From: Pelargonium cotyledonis
Lineage: Eukaryota; Streptophyta; Magnoliopsida; Geraniales; Geraniaceae
Assembly: GCA_036897625.1 (NCBI GenBank)
Contig: JAYMTA010000530.1
Location: forward strand, 1-27,317
Reading direction: 5' to 3'
DNA: 27,317 bases
Positions 9,490-20,354 of the stretch are shown piece by piece (position 1 is the stretch's first letter; every line of letters begins with the position of its first letter). Both the position numbers and the translations under genes were made by a program. A model generated the notes under the pieces. It was given only the letters and a program-made list of their open reading frames with translations. It ran no database searches and was not told the origin of the DNA.

Positions 9490-12400
9490 ATGGCTTCCAT
9501 TGCAAACCCACTTCACGCTCCCGTCAAAGCTTCGCGATTTTCGTCTCTCTACTTGACGCTGCCCACCAAGCCTTTGCCCAGCAATGTCGCGCTCAGGACT
9601 CGCTCTCTGCTCCCCAACGCGGCGCGCATGGCGTTCTCGCCGCTGCCGGAGAAGGAGCCTCTGGTGACCGGTGGGTTCTCCGGGACGGCGTTGAGGTTCT
9701 CTGGGTGGGCCCAGCAGCTGAGGCAGCGACGCTCCGCTGAGTCTCCGATTGTAAAGGCCGCGGCTGCTGATGCCGACGGCGGCGAGATTGATGTCTCCAA
9801 GGGGTTCGGATTCTTATTTTTTCTGTTTGGTTGCTGAGAAAATGTAGGGAATTTGAAATCTTTTGACTTGATTGACGAGTTGGTTGAATTAGGCACAGTT
9901 GAGTTGTGCCCTTTATTGCAATATATTTGATTTTTTTACCTAGCACTTTCTCAACAGCCAAACATAGATTTTATTTTATTTTTGGGTTTAGAGCTACATT
10001 TGTTTGATTCTTAATTTTCTGAAATGCAGGGTTGAGAAGCCAAAGAGTTTTGCTGAGAAATATCCTGTATTAGTTACTGGTTTCTTCTTCTTTATGTGGT
10101 AAGCTCTATGATTCATTGGATATGCAAATAACATTTGTACTTTAAATCTTGAAGTACAGTAGAGAGTAATGAAATCAACTGGACCTAACATTTTTTTTAT
10201 TTTATTCCAGCACTACTGTGCATCTATGTCTCAATATTCTCTGGATTTTCTTATTGCAAAAGTAGATTCTTACTTTAGAAATGTGGTCTTTGCTTGATAC
10301 AAGTTTTTACCTCACTGTATTCTATTCTGATTGCAACTGCAAATTAGTATCAAGATCAATAAGGCATTTGGTGTTGTGATTATGAGTTTTATTCCACAAA
10401 AATAGGGTTCTGCTGAAAGGAAAGAATTTTTTTTCTGTAAAGTACTGATTGCTGATTGTATTCGCTGTTTCTTCTTTTCTATGCAGGTACTTTCTGAATG
10501 TAATCTTCAATATACTCAACAAGAAGGTGTACAATTATTTCCCGTATCCATAGTATGTTCTTAAAAACCTTGTTCTTTAACATTCTTGAATTTTTCAGTT
10601 TATGTGCATCTTTAAGTCTGCCCATAATTGATGTGAATTGTTCAAAAATTTATTTCTGTTTTGCAGCTTTGTTTCTGTTATACACCTCCTAGTTGGTGTT
10701 GTGTACTGTTTGATAAGTTGGGCCGTGGGTTTACCAAAACGTGCGGTGAGTTTTTACTTCTGCTTTTGGTATCTTCTCATGGCATGATGTAGCTTCTCGC
10801 TCTCTTGACACTTGCTTCCCTTGTCTCCAGCCAATTAATAAGGAGCTCTTGTTGCTGCTGACTCCAGTTTCAGCCTGTCACGCCCTTGGGCACGTGATGT
10901 CCAATGTATCGTTTGCTGCTGTTGCTGTGTCATTCACACACACAATTAAAGGTATATAAACCGGAATGCAGTATACGTGTGTTAGCCAAGTTAGTTTTAC
11001 TGGCATTTAATACATATGTTACTAATTCTTCTCTGTCTTAATGATATTCTATGGTTCAGCCAATGGTTGTTTGTATACTTAGCACATAGAAGAAGAATTC
11101 AACTATTTAATTCGGGTGGCACTCAACATTCATTTATTTGACCGTTAGGTTAACAAAACCACATTAGAGGACTGATTCAACTGAAAGCTTAAGTTGACAG
11201 TTGAGAGCTCAATTGTAGTTTTTATACTATTAACATCGTAGCTGACTTGTGCACACATTACTTGAAGTGTATTTTACCAATTTCCCGAATGGAGCACATC
11301 ACAAATAAATCCTAAATGCAATGAATCCGACATTGCGATTGGTTTCCACTAAAAATCATAACCGAAAAGCTTTGGTTGACCAGAACTTGTCCGTTTTAGG
11401 AGTAAAACCTGTTTCTTTTCTTTTTTCATTTTCATATGTTCAAAATGTTATCTTTTATAATTAAACCTTGTACGCGTTCCTTCTACGTGATGATTAGCTC
11501 AATAATAGTCGGATAGTCAAGTTTGTGATGTTTATTGCTATTATTAACCATTTTCTTGTTCACCAACAGCGCTGGAGCCATTTTTCAATGCCGCTGCTTC
11601 TCAGTTTGTTCTCGGTCAACAGATCCCTTTCTCACTATGGCTATCATTAGCCCCAGTTGTTTTGGGTACCTCCTTTGACTTAAGAAGCGTATTGTAATTT
11701 TGTTAGAAGCAAAATAAAACTCGATTTATTTAGCTACTCGCACACACGACATATGTGTAACCAATGTGCTCTACTTTCCACTTGAATCTAAATGAGATAT
11801 GAATCCTTCTTGCATGTTCTGGAACTGATGTGGTCTGAAACTTGTGCTCTAGGTGTATCAATGGCTTCACTTACTGAACTTTCTTTCAACTGGACCGGTT
11901 TCATTAGTGCAATGATTTCAAATATTTCATTTACCTACAGGAGCATCTACTCGAAGAAAGCTATGGTAAGATTTTTCACTATTGTGATTCATCCCAGTGT
12001 TTTATCTTCTGCTCGCACTTCCAGTCCATGCAATCATGTGTCAAAAAACAGAAGTATATGTTTAGCAACATGTAAGAAGAGCTTTGAGATTGGATGCAAG
12101 CTCAATTCTTATTTCAATTCCGAAGCATCCATCGCATGTTATCCAACATGGCCTGTATTATCCACTCAGGGAATATGTTGAAGGAGAATTGCTTTGACCA
12201 TTAGCATAGTACATCAACATTTTGCAGTCCATCGTGTAGGGCATAGCTTGTGTGGTTCATAATATTTAAGCGCTGTTTTCTTCACATCTAATAGATCTTT
12301 TGACTTAAACAGACGGGAATGGACAGCACAAATGTGTATGCTTACATTTCAATCATTGCTCTAATGTTTTGCATTCCCCCGGCAATTCTGGTAAGTTCTT

Positions 12401-13389
12401 ACTTCAACACACCCTCTAGTTGCTCTATATCTTCACTAACAATTTGGGCCTATCCGCCTATGATAAAATGTTGTGTTGCATGCACTTTCAGATTGAAGGC
12501 CCCAAACTCATGCAATATGGTTTTAAGGATGCGATTGCCAAAGTAGGTCTACAAAAATTTTTGTCAGACCTTTTCTGGATCGGAATGTTTTATCATTTGT
12601 ACAATCAGGTATAAAGACGTTACCTTCAGTTCCTCATTCAATTTAGTGGAATAGCAAAATGTGGTGCATAGACTCAACCTTGATTCTCTCTCTCTCTCTC
12701 CCTCTCTCTCTCTCTCCCTCTCTCTCGTGCTTACAATTGCAGCTTGCTACTAATACGTTGGAAAGGGTTGCCCCACTTACACATGCAGTTGGAAATGTGT
12801 TGAAGAGAGTTTTCGTGATCGGGTTCTCCATTATTGTATTTGGTAATTTCCAATAGCTTCTCCTTATATGTATATGTATGGTTAAAAAACTAAATATACA
12901 CAGCTTGCTACCAAATGGTCTCTAAATATACGTATTGAACATTAAAATGCTACTTTAAAAACCTTTTTCAATCCATGCTACGTGCATAGGTGTAGCTATT
13001 TACTTGTATTCACAACCATTTTGATTGGCAAAATTTGCAGGCAATAGGATCTCCACACAAACTGGGATTGGTACTGCCATTGCGATTGCCGGTGTTGCCA
13101 TGTACTCCATCATAAAAGCAAATATAGAAGAGGAGAAACGGGTAAGACTCCGCTCGCCTTTTCCATATGCTTGTTATATGTAAAGCTCTTTTCGAGCATT
13201 TCGTGATCAACATTTGAGAATCTTTGATTTCCTTTAGCAGTTTGGTTAGTGTAAATTTGTCTTGGAACTCATCAAATTGATCCATAACACAATGTTCTAT
13301 TGGTTGTGTCACATTGTTATGTTATGTTTTTCATTTCCTTTCTCCTTCCATTTCAGAAGGCGGCCGCAGCTGCGAGTCTTGCATCATGA
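9490..13389 (+). CDS. TPT: Chloroplast triose-phosphate/phosphate translocator (TPT)
   Basis: An inner-envelope antiporter that exports triose phosphate and 3-phosphoglycerate from the chloroplast in exchange for phosphate, feeding cytosolic sucrose synthesis. Exons: 9490-9803, 10030-10098, 10487-10552, 10667-10745, 10831-10951, 11570-11665, 11853-11965, 12313-12390, 12492-12608, 12743-12842, 13041-13141 and 13357-13389. All phases agree, giving 428 residues. Residues 1 to ~95 form a Ser/Arg/Ala-rich transit peptide. The hydrophobic carrier follows from GFFFFMWYFLNV (near 120), with family blocks [33 protein letters not shown] and [16 protein letters not shown]. Residues equated with phosphate and substrate contacts in the recalled red-algal TPT structure are present: His197, Lys216, Tyr349 and the Lys372-Arg373 pair in GNVLKRV. 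The C-terminus is a Lys/Ala-rich stromal tail. The start is the first ATG giving a plastid-type leader. Exon 1 uses a weak donor (GTTCGG). TPT is preferred over the PEP or glucose-6-phosphate carriers because these blocks match TPT closely. Confidence 0.96.
12685..12726 (+). repeat. CT-rich microsatellite at the end of TPT intron 9
   Basis: About 42 bases of CT units with two CCC interruptions end 16 bases before the acceptor AG at 12741-12742. It therefore sits where the polypyrimidine tract and branch region belong and is likely to be polymorphic in length. Confidence 0.85.
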
Positions 13390-13737
13390 GCAGTGCATCA
13401 TGACCGGTGGTGAGAGTAACAAAAGGCAGATTTTTATTGAAGTTTGTAGTGAAAATGATGTATTTTTAGTTGAATGAAGTCTCTACTCAAATGTCAAAGA
13501 TGGTTACTTGCTATCCAAGTAACAAGATTGATTTTGACTTTGATTTTTCTATGAGTTTTGGTTCACTCACTGTTGTAATTTAATCACTAGGAAATTGTTT
13601 TTGTGCCTGTATTTTCATGCTTTTTATTTATTACAAAATTAAAATGTGGAGACTCATTTTGGAGCAAAGATGTTTTTAATATATATAGCTCTATTTGTCA
13701 TATGCAAATTGTAATGATTTAGTTTAGTACTTTCAAT

Positions 13738-13824
13738 CATCGGCAAGTGGCATAAGTCACTTGGTCGTCTTGAGGTCTCGGGTTCGACCTTCAGTGTTGT
13801 GGTATGCTAGCTGATAAAAAAAAA
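13738..13824 (+). mobile_element. tRNA-derived SINE-like fragment
   Basis: A box A-like GTGGCATAAGTCACTTGG and a box B-like GGGTTCGACCTTC lie about 33 bases apart, the usual RNA polymerase III promoter spacing. The element ends in CTAGCTGATAAAAAAAAA. Its short length suggests a truncated or compact SINE. It is not a functional tRNA gene: no acceptor stem pairing is evident. Confidence 0.5.
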
Positions 13825-14498
13825 CAATGATTTAGTATATTACCAATGTTATGATTGGATGTAAAAACTAATATTGGCATTGGACTCTTTAACATGTGAT
13901 TTAGATTCAACATTATGTTTATGGGACCTACCACAGCTAATTCCACCTGTTAGGTCTTTTATAATATACATTAATGTCCATAACAATCAACCATATTTCA
14001 TATATTCTTGTACTAATTTCTACCATAAAATCATAACATCTCAAATTTAATTAGATACTAACCCGACAATAATTAGTTCAATTTAACTATATAGTAAGAA
14101 ATAACTATTTCTCTCGTTATACTCCGCATAATATAAGTTCGAACTCACAATCTCAACAATTAACAACCTTTTCTTCATCATCTGACAATTTAAGGTTTCA
14201 TATTTCATATTCATTAACCTATATAAGATTCTAATTAGTTCCATTCATTTGTTTTTGTTCTTCTCCATTTGCTCCTTTTTGGGTTAATAACTCAGAGTGT
14301 TGCAAAGTACTATACTCATATCACACCGAAACATTTCTTTGAAATGATTAAGACATATCATCTTTGTAAAAAAAACTTTCATATTAAGTTACATATAGGA
14401 GTTCGTGTGTGGGTGTTTTATAATTTTTTTGGATGACTGTAACTTGTACACATCAATGTTGATGGTTTCGCCTTTTCCCGCCTCCGTAAATTACCCAT

Positions 14499-14548
14499 CT
14501 TTGTGGTTTTCATTAGAAAAAAACTTTGTGGTTTTCATTAGAAAAAAA
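14499..14548. repeat. Perfect 25-base tandem repeat, two copies
   Basis: The unit starts CTTTGTGGTTTTCATTAG and ends in an A-run. The copies at 14499-14523 and 14524-14548 are identical, indicating a recent duplication in otherwise decayed DNA. Confidence 0.9.
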
Positions 14549-14862
14549 GTACCGTTTTATGTCATTTCCAAATTCCAAACCCAAAGGTGACAAGAAAAGT
14601 ATTCAAAGTGCATTGAAATAAAAGATGAGAGCATCTAGCTTTGTGATTTGTGGTCTAATTGTTCTCTTCATGAATTTCGAAGCCCCAATTAAAGCTTTAG
14701 GTACTTCTTCATCAAAATGAAGTGATCTAAAGGCAACCACAAAAGTTCAAGGAATACACCCAATTAAGTGATCTAAAAGCAACCATAAGGTGAATTTCTT
14801 ATATCTCCTTTTCCCCTATTTTACACAATTGTATGTGTTCACATTTTAATAATTATTCCCTT

Positions 14863-14994
14863 GTGAATCGCTCTGCGAATAAGGTAGCACACGAATTAGC
14901 TCGTCTTCCATGTTCTATATCTGGGCGTAGTACTTTCTCAATTTCTGAGTTACCTGTTAATGTTAGTTCTTGTATTCTGCATGATTTGGAATAA
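14863..14994 (+). pseudogene. 3' fragment of an RNase H (RVT_3) retroelement gene
   Basis: A 43-codon open stretch begins with the hallmark RSANKVAHELARL of the plant RVT_3 RNase H C-terminal helix, where the usual pattern is R-x-A-N-x-x-A-H-x-L-A-R. It continues to a natural-looking end (ILHDLE, stop), followed directly by an AATAAATAAAG-type tail. No sequence for the upstream catalytic Asp/Glu residues is found before it, so the copy is 5'-truncated, as expected for a non-LTR (LINE) insertion. Confidence 0.65.
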
Positions 14995-15717
14995 ATAAAG
15001 TATTGTTTGCATTTTTTTTAAAAAAGTTTCTTTGAAAGAAGGAAAAAAAGTTATTGGAAATGTCTAAAACCTTGTTTGGTGCAAGTAATCTAATATTGTA
15101 TAGGCTAAATAGTGTATTATAGTGATCTAATTTTTTATCTTATTTGTTAGCCTTTCTTTTTCAATGCAAGTTTTGTAGAAAATAAATATTTTCATGCCAT
15201 TATTGTTTCTCATATTTTTTTTATGATTCTTTACCAATTGTGAGCCAAGAAAAGGACCAATTTGCTTTCTCTTGGGGTTCTCTAAAGAGCTAAAGTCCAT
15301 TTAGATCCTTCCATCTTTACAATAAATATACTTGAAAGCAACACTAAAAAATACAAAAACAAAAGAGTTCATAGTTATGGTTTTCTTTAAAAGAGTTATT
15401 TAATGTGATAGGTGTTGTTTTAATTATTTATTTTAAGAGTAACAAGATTGATTGTTTTGGAAGAGTTTCAGGAAATCAGCTCATCTAAATCTTATTATTT
15501 GAAGTGTGTAATTAATCATTTTCAACTCAAAACATGAAAAGATAAAATGTTATTTTACTTGAACTTATAAAACATTGGTCATTTCATATGTACACAATTT
15601 TATATTCAAATTGTTGAATCTACTTTTTAATATATACAAAAATTCACATTTCAAAAATTACATTAAAAGATGACCCCAAACATATAAAAGTAAAGAAACT
15701 AAAACACTCATTATATT

Positions 15718-15737
15718 TAATAATAATAATAATAATA
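15718..15737. repeat. (TAA)n microsatellite
   Basis: Between six and seven TAA units in AT-rich intergenic DNA. Simple sequence only. Confidence 0.85.
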
Positions 15738-16011
15738 GTTATATATTTCAAATTCATATTAACACAATTTTGCTAAACATATAATTATTTTAATCATTAA
15801 TTTAGTTTAAACTATTATTAAATTACAACATCTCACTACAAATGAGTTCAACAAATCACCACATCTTAAGAAATGTATCGAGACATGTGTAAATACAATT
15901 TTACAGAGTGCCGATTATATTGATTTGGCAAAACATGCATAGTTTCTATTATATTTTATTATTTTTTTGTGGGTTTATTTTCTTTAGTTGAACATAAACT
16001 TTCTCATATTA

Positions 16012-16449
16012 TTAATTTAACGGCATATCTGAAAGTAACAATTGAGAAACATCTAAAGGGGGTTGAAGACCCAACCAACTCTTAGTGCCTGACACATATA
16101 CAGATGACCTAGCTAAAGCATGAGTCATCCAGTTCGCAAACCGGATAATCCAACTAAAAGAAATAGAAATAAAATCACCCGCAATAGACAAAATGTCTTT
16201 GACTATCAGACTCAAGGCACTGAAATTACCCTCTCCTCCAGTCTGCAATGCACTCACTACTTCTTCTGCATCAGACTCAAACATTAAAGAATCACATCCT
16301 CCTACTTCGATCCAACTAAGTGCTTCTCTAATTGTGATTGCCTCAGCCAACCGGGGTTCACTAACCCCCAACCAGCAGACACGCCCGTCGCCCCATACTC
16401 GGCCTGTGTAATCACAAATGATCCAAGCACCCCCGACTTGCCTTCCGTC
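16012..16449 (-). pseudogene. RNase H-like (RVT_3) domain remnant of a LINE-type element
   Basis: An uninterrupted 145-codon frame on the minus strand, starting after a stop codon at 16450-16452. It runs GGAWIICDYTGRV, then SEPRLAEAITIREALSW (the conserved Glu helix), FESDAEEVVSAL (the conserved Asp) and RFANWMTHALARSS (the C-terminal motif). It ends at a stop at 16012-16014. These are ordered landmarks of the plant non-LTR RNase H / RVT_3 domain; the first catalytic Asp and any reverse transcriptase are missing upstream. The open frame suggests recent loss or a domesticated single-domain gene, but no start or promoter is evident. It lies in opposite orientation to the fragment at 14863-14994. 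Confidence 0.7.
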
Positions 16450-17341
16450 TCAATGAATTTATTAATTAATAGTATGAATATCATCTTTAGGCTCTCGCTT
16501 AAAAAAAAAAAGTATGAATGTCACATTAAATGTCAAATACGGTAAGCAACCCTATAGTCGGTGGGAGAGAACACTAAAAATAAAATAGTTAAATTTAAAA
16601 AGAAATGTGAGTGAATTTTATAATATAATTTATATTATTGAAGTAGCATTAAAAACATTGAAAGTAGACCACCATATGAACATTGAATTGAAGAGCACAT
16701 GTTGAAGATTATAAAGCTTTTAATATTTACAATAAATGAAAGTTTCTAACAACACACTTTCATTAAAACCCAATTGCTGACTTGCAATCTTTTTGGCCTA
16801 AAAATAAAGACAAAATTTCTTTTATTTTTGGAGCACCGACACCGTATATTTTTTGAGGACATTGTTATCAGTTTCAGTGTCTTCATTGACCAAAAAATAA
16901 TACTTAATTCAATTATAATTGGTATACAACATTTACATTTGAAACTAGTTTTAGGTTACAGAATTGATTTTAAAAAACAGTCGCTTTAGACAATGAGAAT
17001 TATGTTGAAATCACCACCTTCATTGTATTTGTTAGTAGTGTTACCAAACAAGCACTTCGAGATCTCTATAGGGTTCGTGATGCTTTAATAGACGTTGAAC
17101 AAGACACGACCAAAATTATCTCTAATATATACATCGTCCGTGCCTCGAGGAAGCAAGGACTTTGTGCGAGTTTATGGTTAGATTTGTCATTTGTTCATTA
17201 AATATCTTGAAGTGTTTGTGTGGTAACACTAATGCATATTTAAAAAATGTGTCACATAAACAAAACTTAAAGAGAATTACACTAAGTTGTTCAGTAAAAT
17301 GCATAAAATTGTGACTTAAAGGAGACTGGTTTTGTTAGAAG

Positions 17342-17672
17342 TTTTTTTTTTTTTTTTGATAAGCAAGCAGTTACTTTTATTACAAGCGCCCGGAGGCGTG
17401 AAAATAAAAGTACAAAAAGAAAAACCCGGGCCTAACTCAAGCATGAGATAGGACCGGTCACCCAAGAAAACAAAAAACGAAAGCTACAATGAAGAGGCCT
17501 AACAAAAAAGAAAAAGACCAAAACCCCTTGATGACGGACCCTCATGCACCGGATTCAGATCAGATGTTGTTATCGGCCTCGGTAATCCGAAACCCCTCAA
17601 TAAAAGCCATCTCTGATCCAATTGCTCTCGCCCCTGCTCTGTTGCAAACTTCCCACATGGCCTCGCAAGTTT
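17342..17672 (-). mobile_element. 5'-truncated LINE-like 3' end with poly(A)
   Basis: Read on the minus strand, a GC-richer ~330-base segment ends in CTGCTTGCTTATC and a 16-base A-run (the T-run at 17342-17357). Inside it a short frame (17658-17560) encodes MWEVCNRAGARAIG and stops, followed by untranslated sequence containing ACGCCTCCGGGCGC before the tail. Terminal poly(A), 5' truncation and compositional contrast with the flanks point to a non-LTR retrotransposon. The family is inferred, not matched. A six-base AAGTTT occurs near both edges, too short to call a target-site duplication. Confidence 0.55.
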
Positions 17673-18508
17673 AACGTCTCTTGTGATAAAACGTAGATTG
17701 AGTCTATCGATTCTATTATATTATACTAACATGTAAAATGGTAGATATTTCCACATATGAGGTAGACCAAATCTAGTTTGGTAGGTAAAATCATTCAATT
17801 AATACATTTGTTGGTTATAATTTATTATGATCAACACTGAATATCTTATGAGAATAAATATACTGATTGATATCGTTAAGTTATTTTTAAATACTTCATG
17901 TTTATTTCAATCTTCCAATCAAACATATTATTACATAAAATTTAACTTTACGTAACTTTCTCGCATCTTATAATTTCAGCCACCTTTATTTTAAAAAAAA
18001 ACGATAATTTCTTCCCATTAAATTGAACACAAAAAAAAAAAAGGTCATAAACATAAATAATTACCCTAAAAAAATGAGATGATGATGTCCATTAACACAA
18101 AGAAAAGAGGGGACACCACATACCTATAGGCTATACAGTGCAAGCTCATAGTAACAGCACATTGCAAAAGAGTACTCTATTTATTCCATATGAACCTCCA
18201 TTGGTGGGACCTTCCTTCCTCAGCAGCTCAGCTCTGAACCTAAACCAGATGTCCCAAAACCAAACCCATCTTGGGTTACATTTTAATCCTGCACATGAGT
18301 TTAGTACCGTTTGAAACCCAGAACCACACCTCCAACAGTCAAAAATATTAGTACATGAGAAAACAAAAAGATTTTCTTAATAACCATGGTCTCTCAATTC
18401 CCCATGTCACTAACCTCTACTGTAACACTCAACAAAAGTTAAATTAGGCCATAATATAATGTTTTTGTACCAAAAAAATAACGGGTTTAGTACAATACGT
18501 GGCAACCA

Positions 18509-18515
18509 TATAAAG
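18509..18515 (+). promoter_or_regulatory. TATA box of the PDCB-like gene
   Basis: A consensus TATAAAG about 210 bases before the start codon, followed about 30 bases later by an ACACAGACACAAACC-type leader and a CT-rich tract (18591-18615) typical of plant 5' UTRs. Confidence 0.55.
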
Positions 18516-18719
18516 CTACTTATCACACACAGACACAAACCATCTCCACCCTCATATTACTTGTCTACAAATCACCCTTTCCCCACCATTTTCTCTCTCT
18601 TTCTCACTCTCTGGTTTGTTCATCATTTCAAGTTCTTCACCAAACTTACCATCAAGGAAAGTTTTGATTTCTCAGATCTTCAACTCTACAGACTCTTTAA
18701 CCAATCATATCATCATATC

Positions 18720-20066
18720 ATGGCTGTTCTTGCATACCTTGTGCTCTTCTTGGCCTTTGCTGGCCATTCAAGTAAGCTCTACTCTCAAATAGATCTCATG
18801 TTTTGTCTCAAGAAGCTTCAAAATCTGATCTTTACTGGGCTATTGTCAAGATTTACGTACTAGGAAAAAAAAAAGTTTTTTTTTAAGGAATTGTGTCTTG
18901 TGCTTTACTCTTCTTTTTCTTGGATTCTAAAGTTTTGTTCTTTGTTTTTGAGCAAACAGGTGCTACTTACTGTCTGTGCAAAGATGGTGTGGGTGACAGT
19001 GCTCTCCAGAAAGCTATAGATTATGCTTGTGGAGCTGGAGCTGATTGCACACCAATCTTGTCTAGTGGAAGTTGCTACAACCCCAACACTGTCAAAGATC
19101 ACTGCAACTATGCAGTCAACAGCTACTACCAGAAGAAGGGCCAAGTTCAGGGGAGCTGTGATTTTAGTGGCTCTGCAGCTGTCAGCCAAACGGCTCCTCG
19201 TAAGCTCCCTGAAACCATTTCAAATATCCGACATTTATATTCATCAAGCACTAATCTGGGTTTTTTTCTTCTTGTGTTTTGGTGTGATTTACAGAGCAAA
19301 CTACCTCCACCTGTGTTTATCCATCAAGTGCCAGGTTTGTCTCCTAATGACACATCTTGGTTTTAGTTTGTGTAGATGTGTGTGCACTGAGAGCTTAAAG
19401 AACATTTTTTGAAGATTTTAGAAGCTACCCAATATAATTCTAGACTCCAGAATCTAGTTCCTGTAATTTCTTTCAGATTTTTTCTTGGATTTTAGTAGCC
19501 AACAAAGGGGTTTTTTTTTCTTCTGGGTTTCCTGCAATTTTCTATCAGAATTTTTCTTGGGTTTTTACAATCAACCTTAACTACGCTTAAATTTGTCTAT
19601 TTTCAAGGCAATGGTTAAGAAAAGTAGATCTAATTTGATCAGACAACCATAAAAATCTCTTGTAGCAGAGGGTCCCTCCAATTTCCTCAGCTTTGAGCTG
19701 TTATGATATTGACATCTCTCCCATAAGCTACAATTTTCTTCCTCCCTTTTCTTTTCCTAGAAAGCAACTTTCCCAGAATATGTTCCTATCAAGCCCTCTA
19801 ATACAAGTCCTGATCTTTTTGTTTGGTTTTGCAGCACAAGCACAACTCCTACAGGCACCACCACCACTCCATCAACCACAGGCACCACAACAGGCACAGC
19901 CACAGGCTCTACCACTCCATCAGTTTTCAACACCCCTACAGGTTTAGGTCCAACAGGAAGTGGCTTTGACTCAAGTGATGGTGTGGCTCTCCACAAAGGC
20001 AAGAGCTTGCTCTACACTATTGCCATAGCAATGTTGTTCTTTTCAGGCATGATGTTGCATCAGTGA
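18720..20066 (+). CDS. Plasmodesmata callose-binding protein-like (X8 domain, GPI-anchored)
   Basis: Plasmodesmal neck proteins of the PDCB family bind callose (1,3-beta-glucan) through an X8 (CBM43) module and influence cell-to-cell movement (family knowledge). Exons: 18720-18771, 18960-19199, 19295-19334 and 19835-20066, phase-consistent, giving 187 residues. Residues 1 to ~18 (MAVLAYLVLFLAFAGHS) are a signal peptide. Residues 19 to ~92 are the X8 domain, YCLCKDG, ALDYACG-like AIDYACGAGADC, CYNPNTVKDHCNYAVNSYYQ and CDFSGSA, with its Cys set at 22/24, 41, 47, 56, 66 and 84. A Thr/Gly/Ser/Pro linker follows (~100-145), then a GPI-type tail: small residues FDSSDG, a short spacer and a hydrophobic end (LLYTIAIAMLFFSGMM). 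The usual Trp-Cys of X8 is Tyr-Cys here. PDCB is favoured over glucanase-fused or arabinogalactan X8 proteins because only X8, linker and anchor are present. Symbols such as PDCB3 are not assigned. Confidence 0.92.
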
Positions 20067-20339
20067 GGTGGTACAAGAAAAAGTGTTGGTGGGGTTTGAT
20101 GTGTGGATGAGATTTTGCCACAAGGATGGAGGAGGAGGGTAGGCATGTAATTTCGAATTGGTGTGTAAGGGAATGAATCATCTAGAGCCCAAACCCCACT
20201 TTCTGTTTTGTTTTCTTTTTTTTCTCAACCCTCCAATGTGAAGAAGATGTTGGAAATAGGATTCTCTGCACTAGTGGTGGTAGTGACATGACTGCTATGA
20301 TCTGATCTCTTCTTTTTCAATTTTCCGTTCTTGTATATC

Positions 20340-20354
20340 GAGAGAGAGAGAGAG
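20340..20354. repeat. (GA)7 microsatellite in the PDCB-like 3' region
   Basis: A short uninterrupted GA run about 275 bases after the stop codon. Probably slippage only. Confidence 0.8.

Larger units (their letters stand above)
13390..18719. other. Large AT-rich intergenic region with retroelement debris
   Basis: It begins with the TPT 3' UTR (to about 13650) and ends with the PDCB promoter. Between these no intact gene is seen. Identifiable pieces (listed separately) are a SINE-like fragment, a 25-base tandem repeat, two RNase H remnants, a TAA microsatellite and a LINE-like 3' end. A box B-like GAGTTCGAACTT on the minus strand near 14135-14150 may mark another decayed SINE. The segments 15000-15700, 16500-17330 and 17680-18500 show only AT-rich, stop-rich sequence, apart from one short open frame near 17030-17200 that I could not assign. 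Confidence 0.6.

Noticed and set aside
9215..9556. 113-codon plus-strand frame ahead of and overlapping the TPT start
   Set aside because: It covers the leader and runs out of frame through TPT exon 1; low-complexity translation with no recognisable domain.
9549..9961. Two minus-strand frames of 115 and 122 codons
   Set aside because: Antisense shadows of the GC-richer TPT exon 1 and its intron.
13747..13790. Possible tRNA gene because of box A and box B
   Set aside because: No acceptor, D or T stem pairing and no anticodon loop could be drawn; a SINE fragment explains it better.
17030..17205. Plus-strand open stretch reading like TKQALRDLYRVRDALIDVEQD
   Set aside because: Peptide-like composition but no recognised family, no start codon in frame nearby and no further exons; could be chance or a tiny relic.
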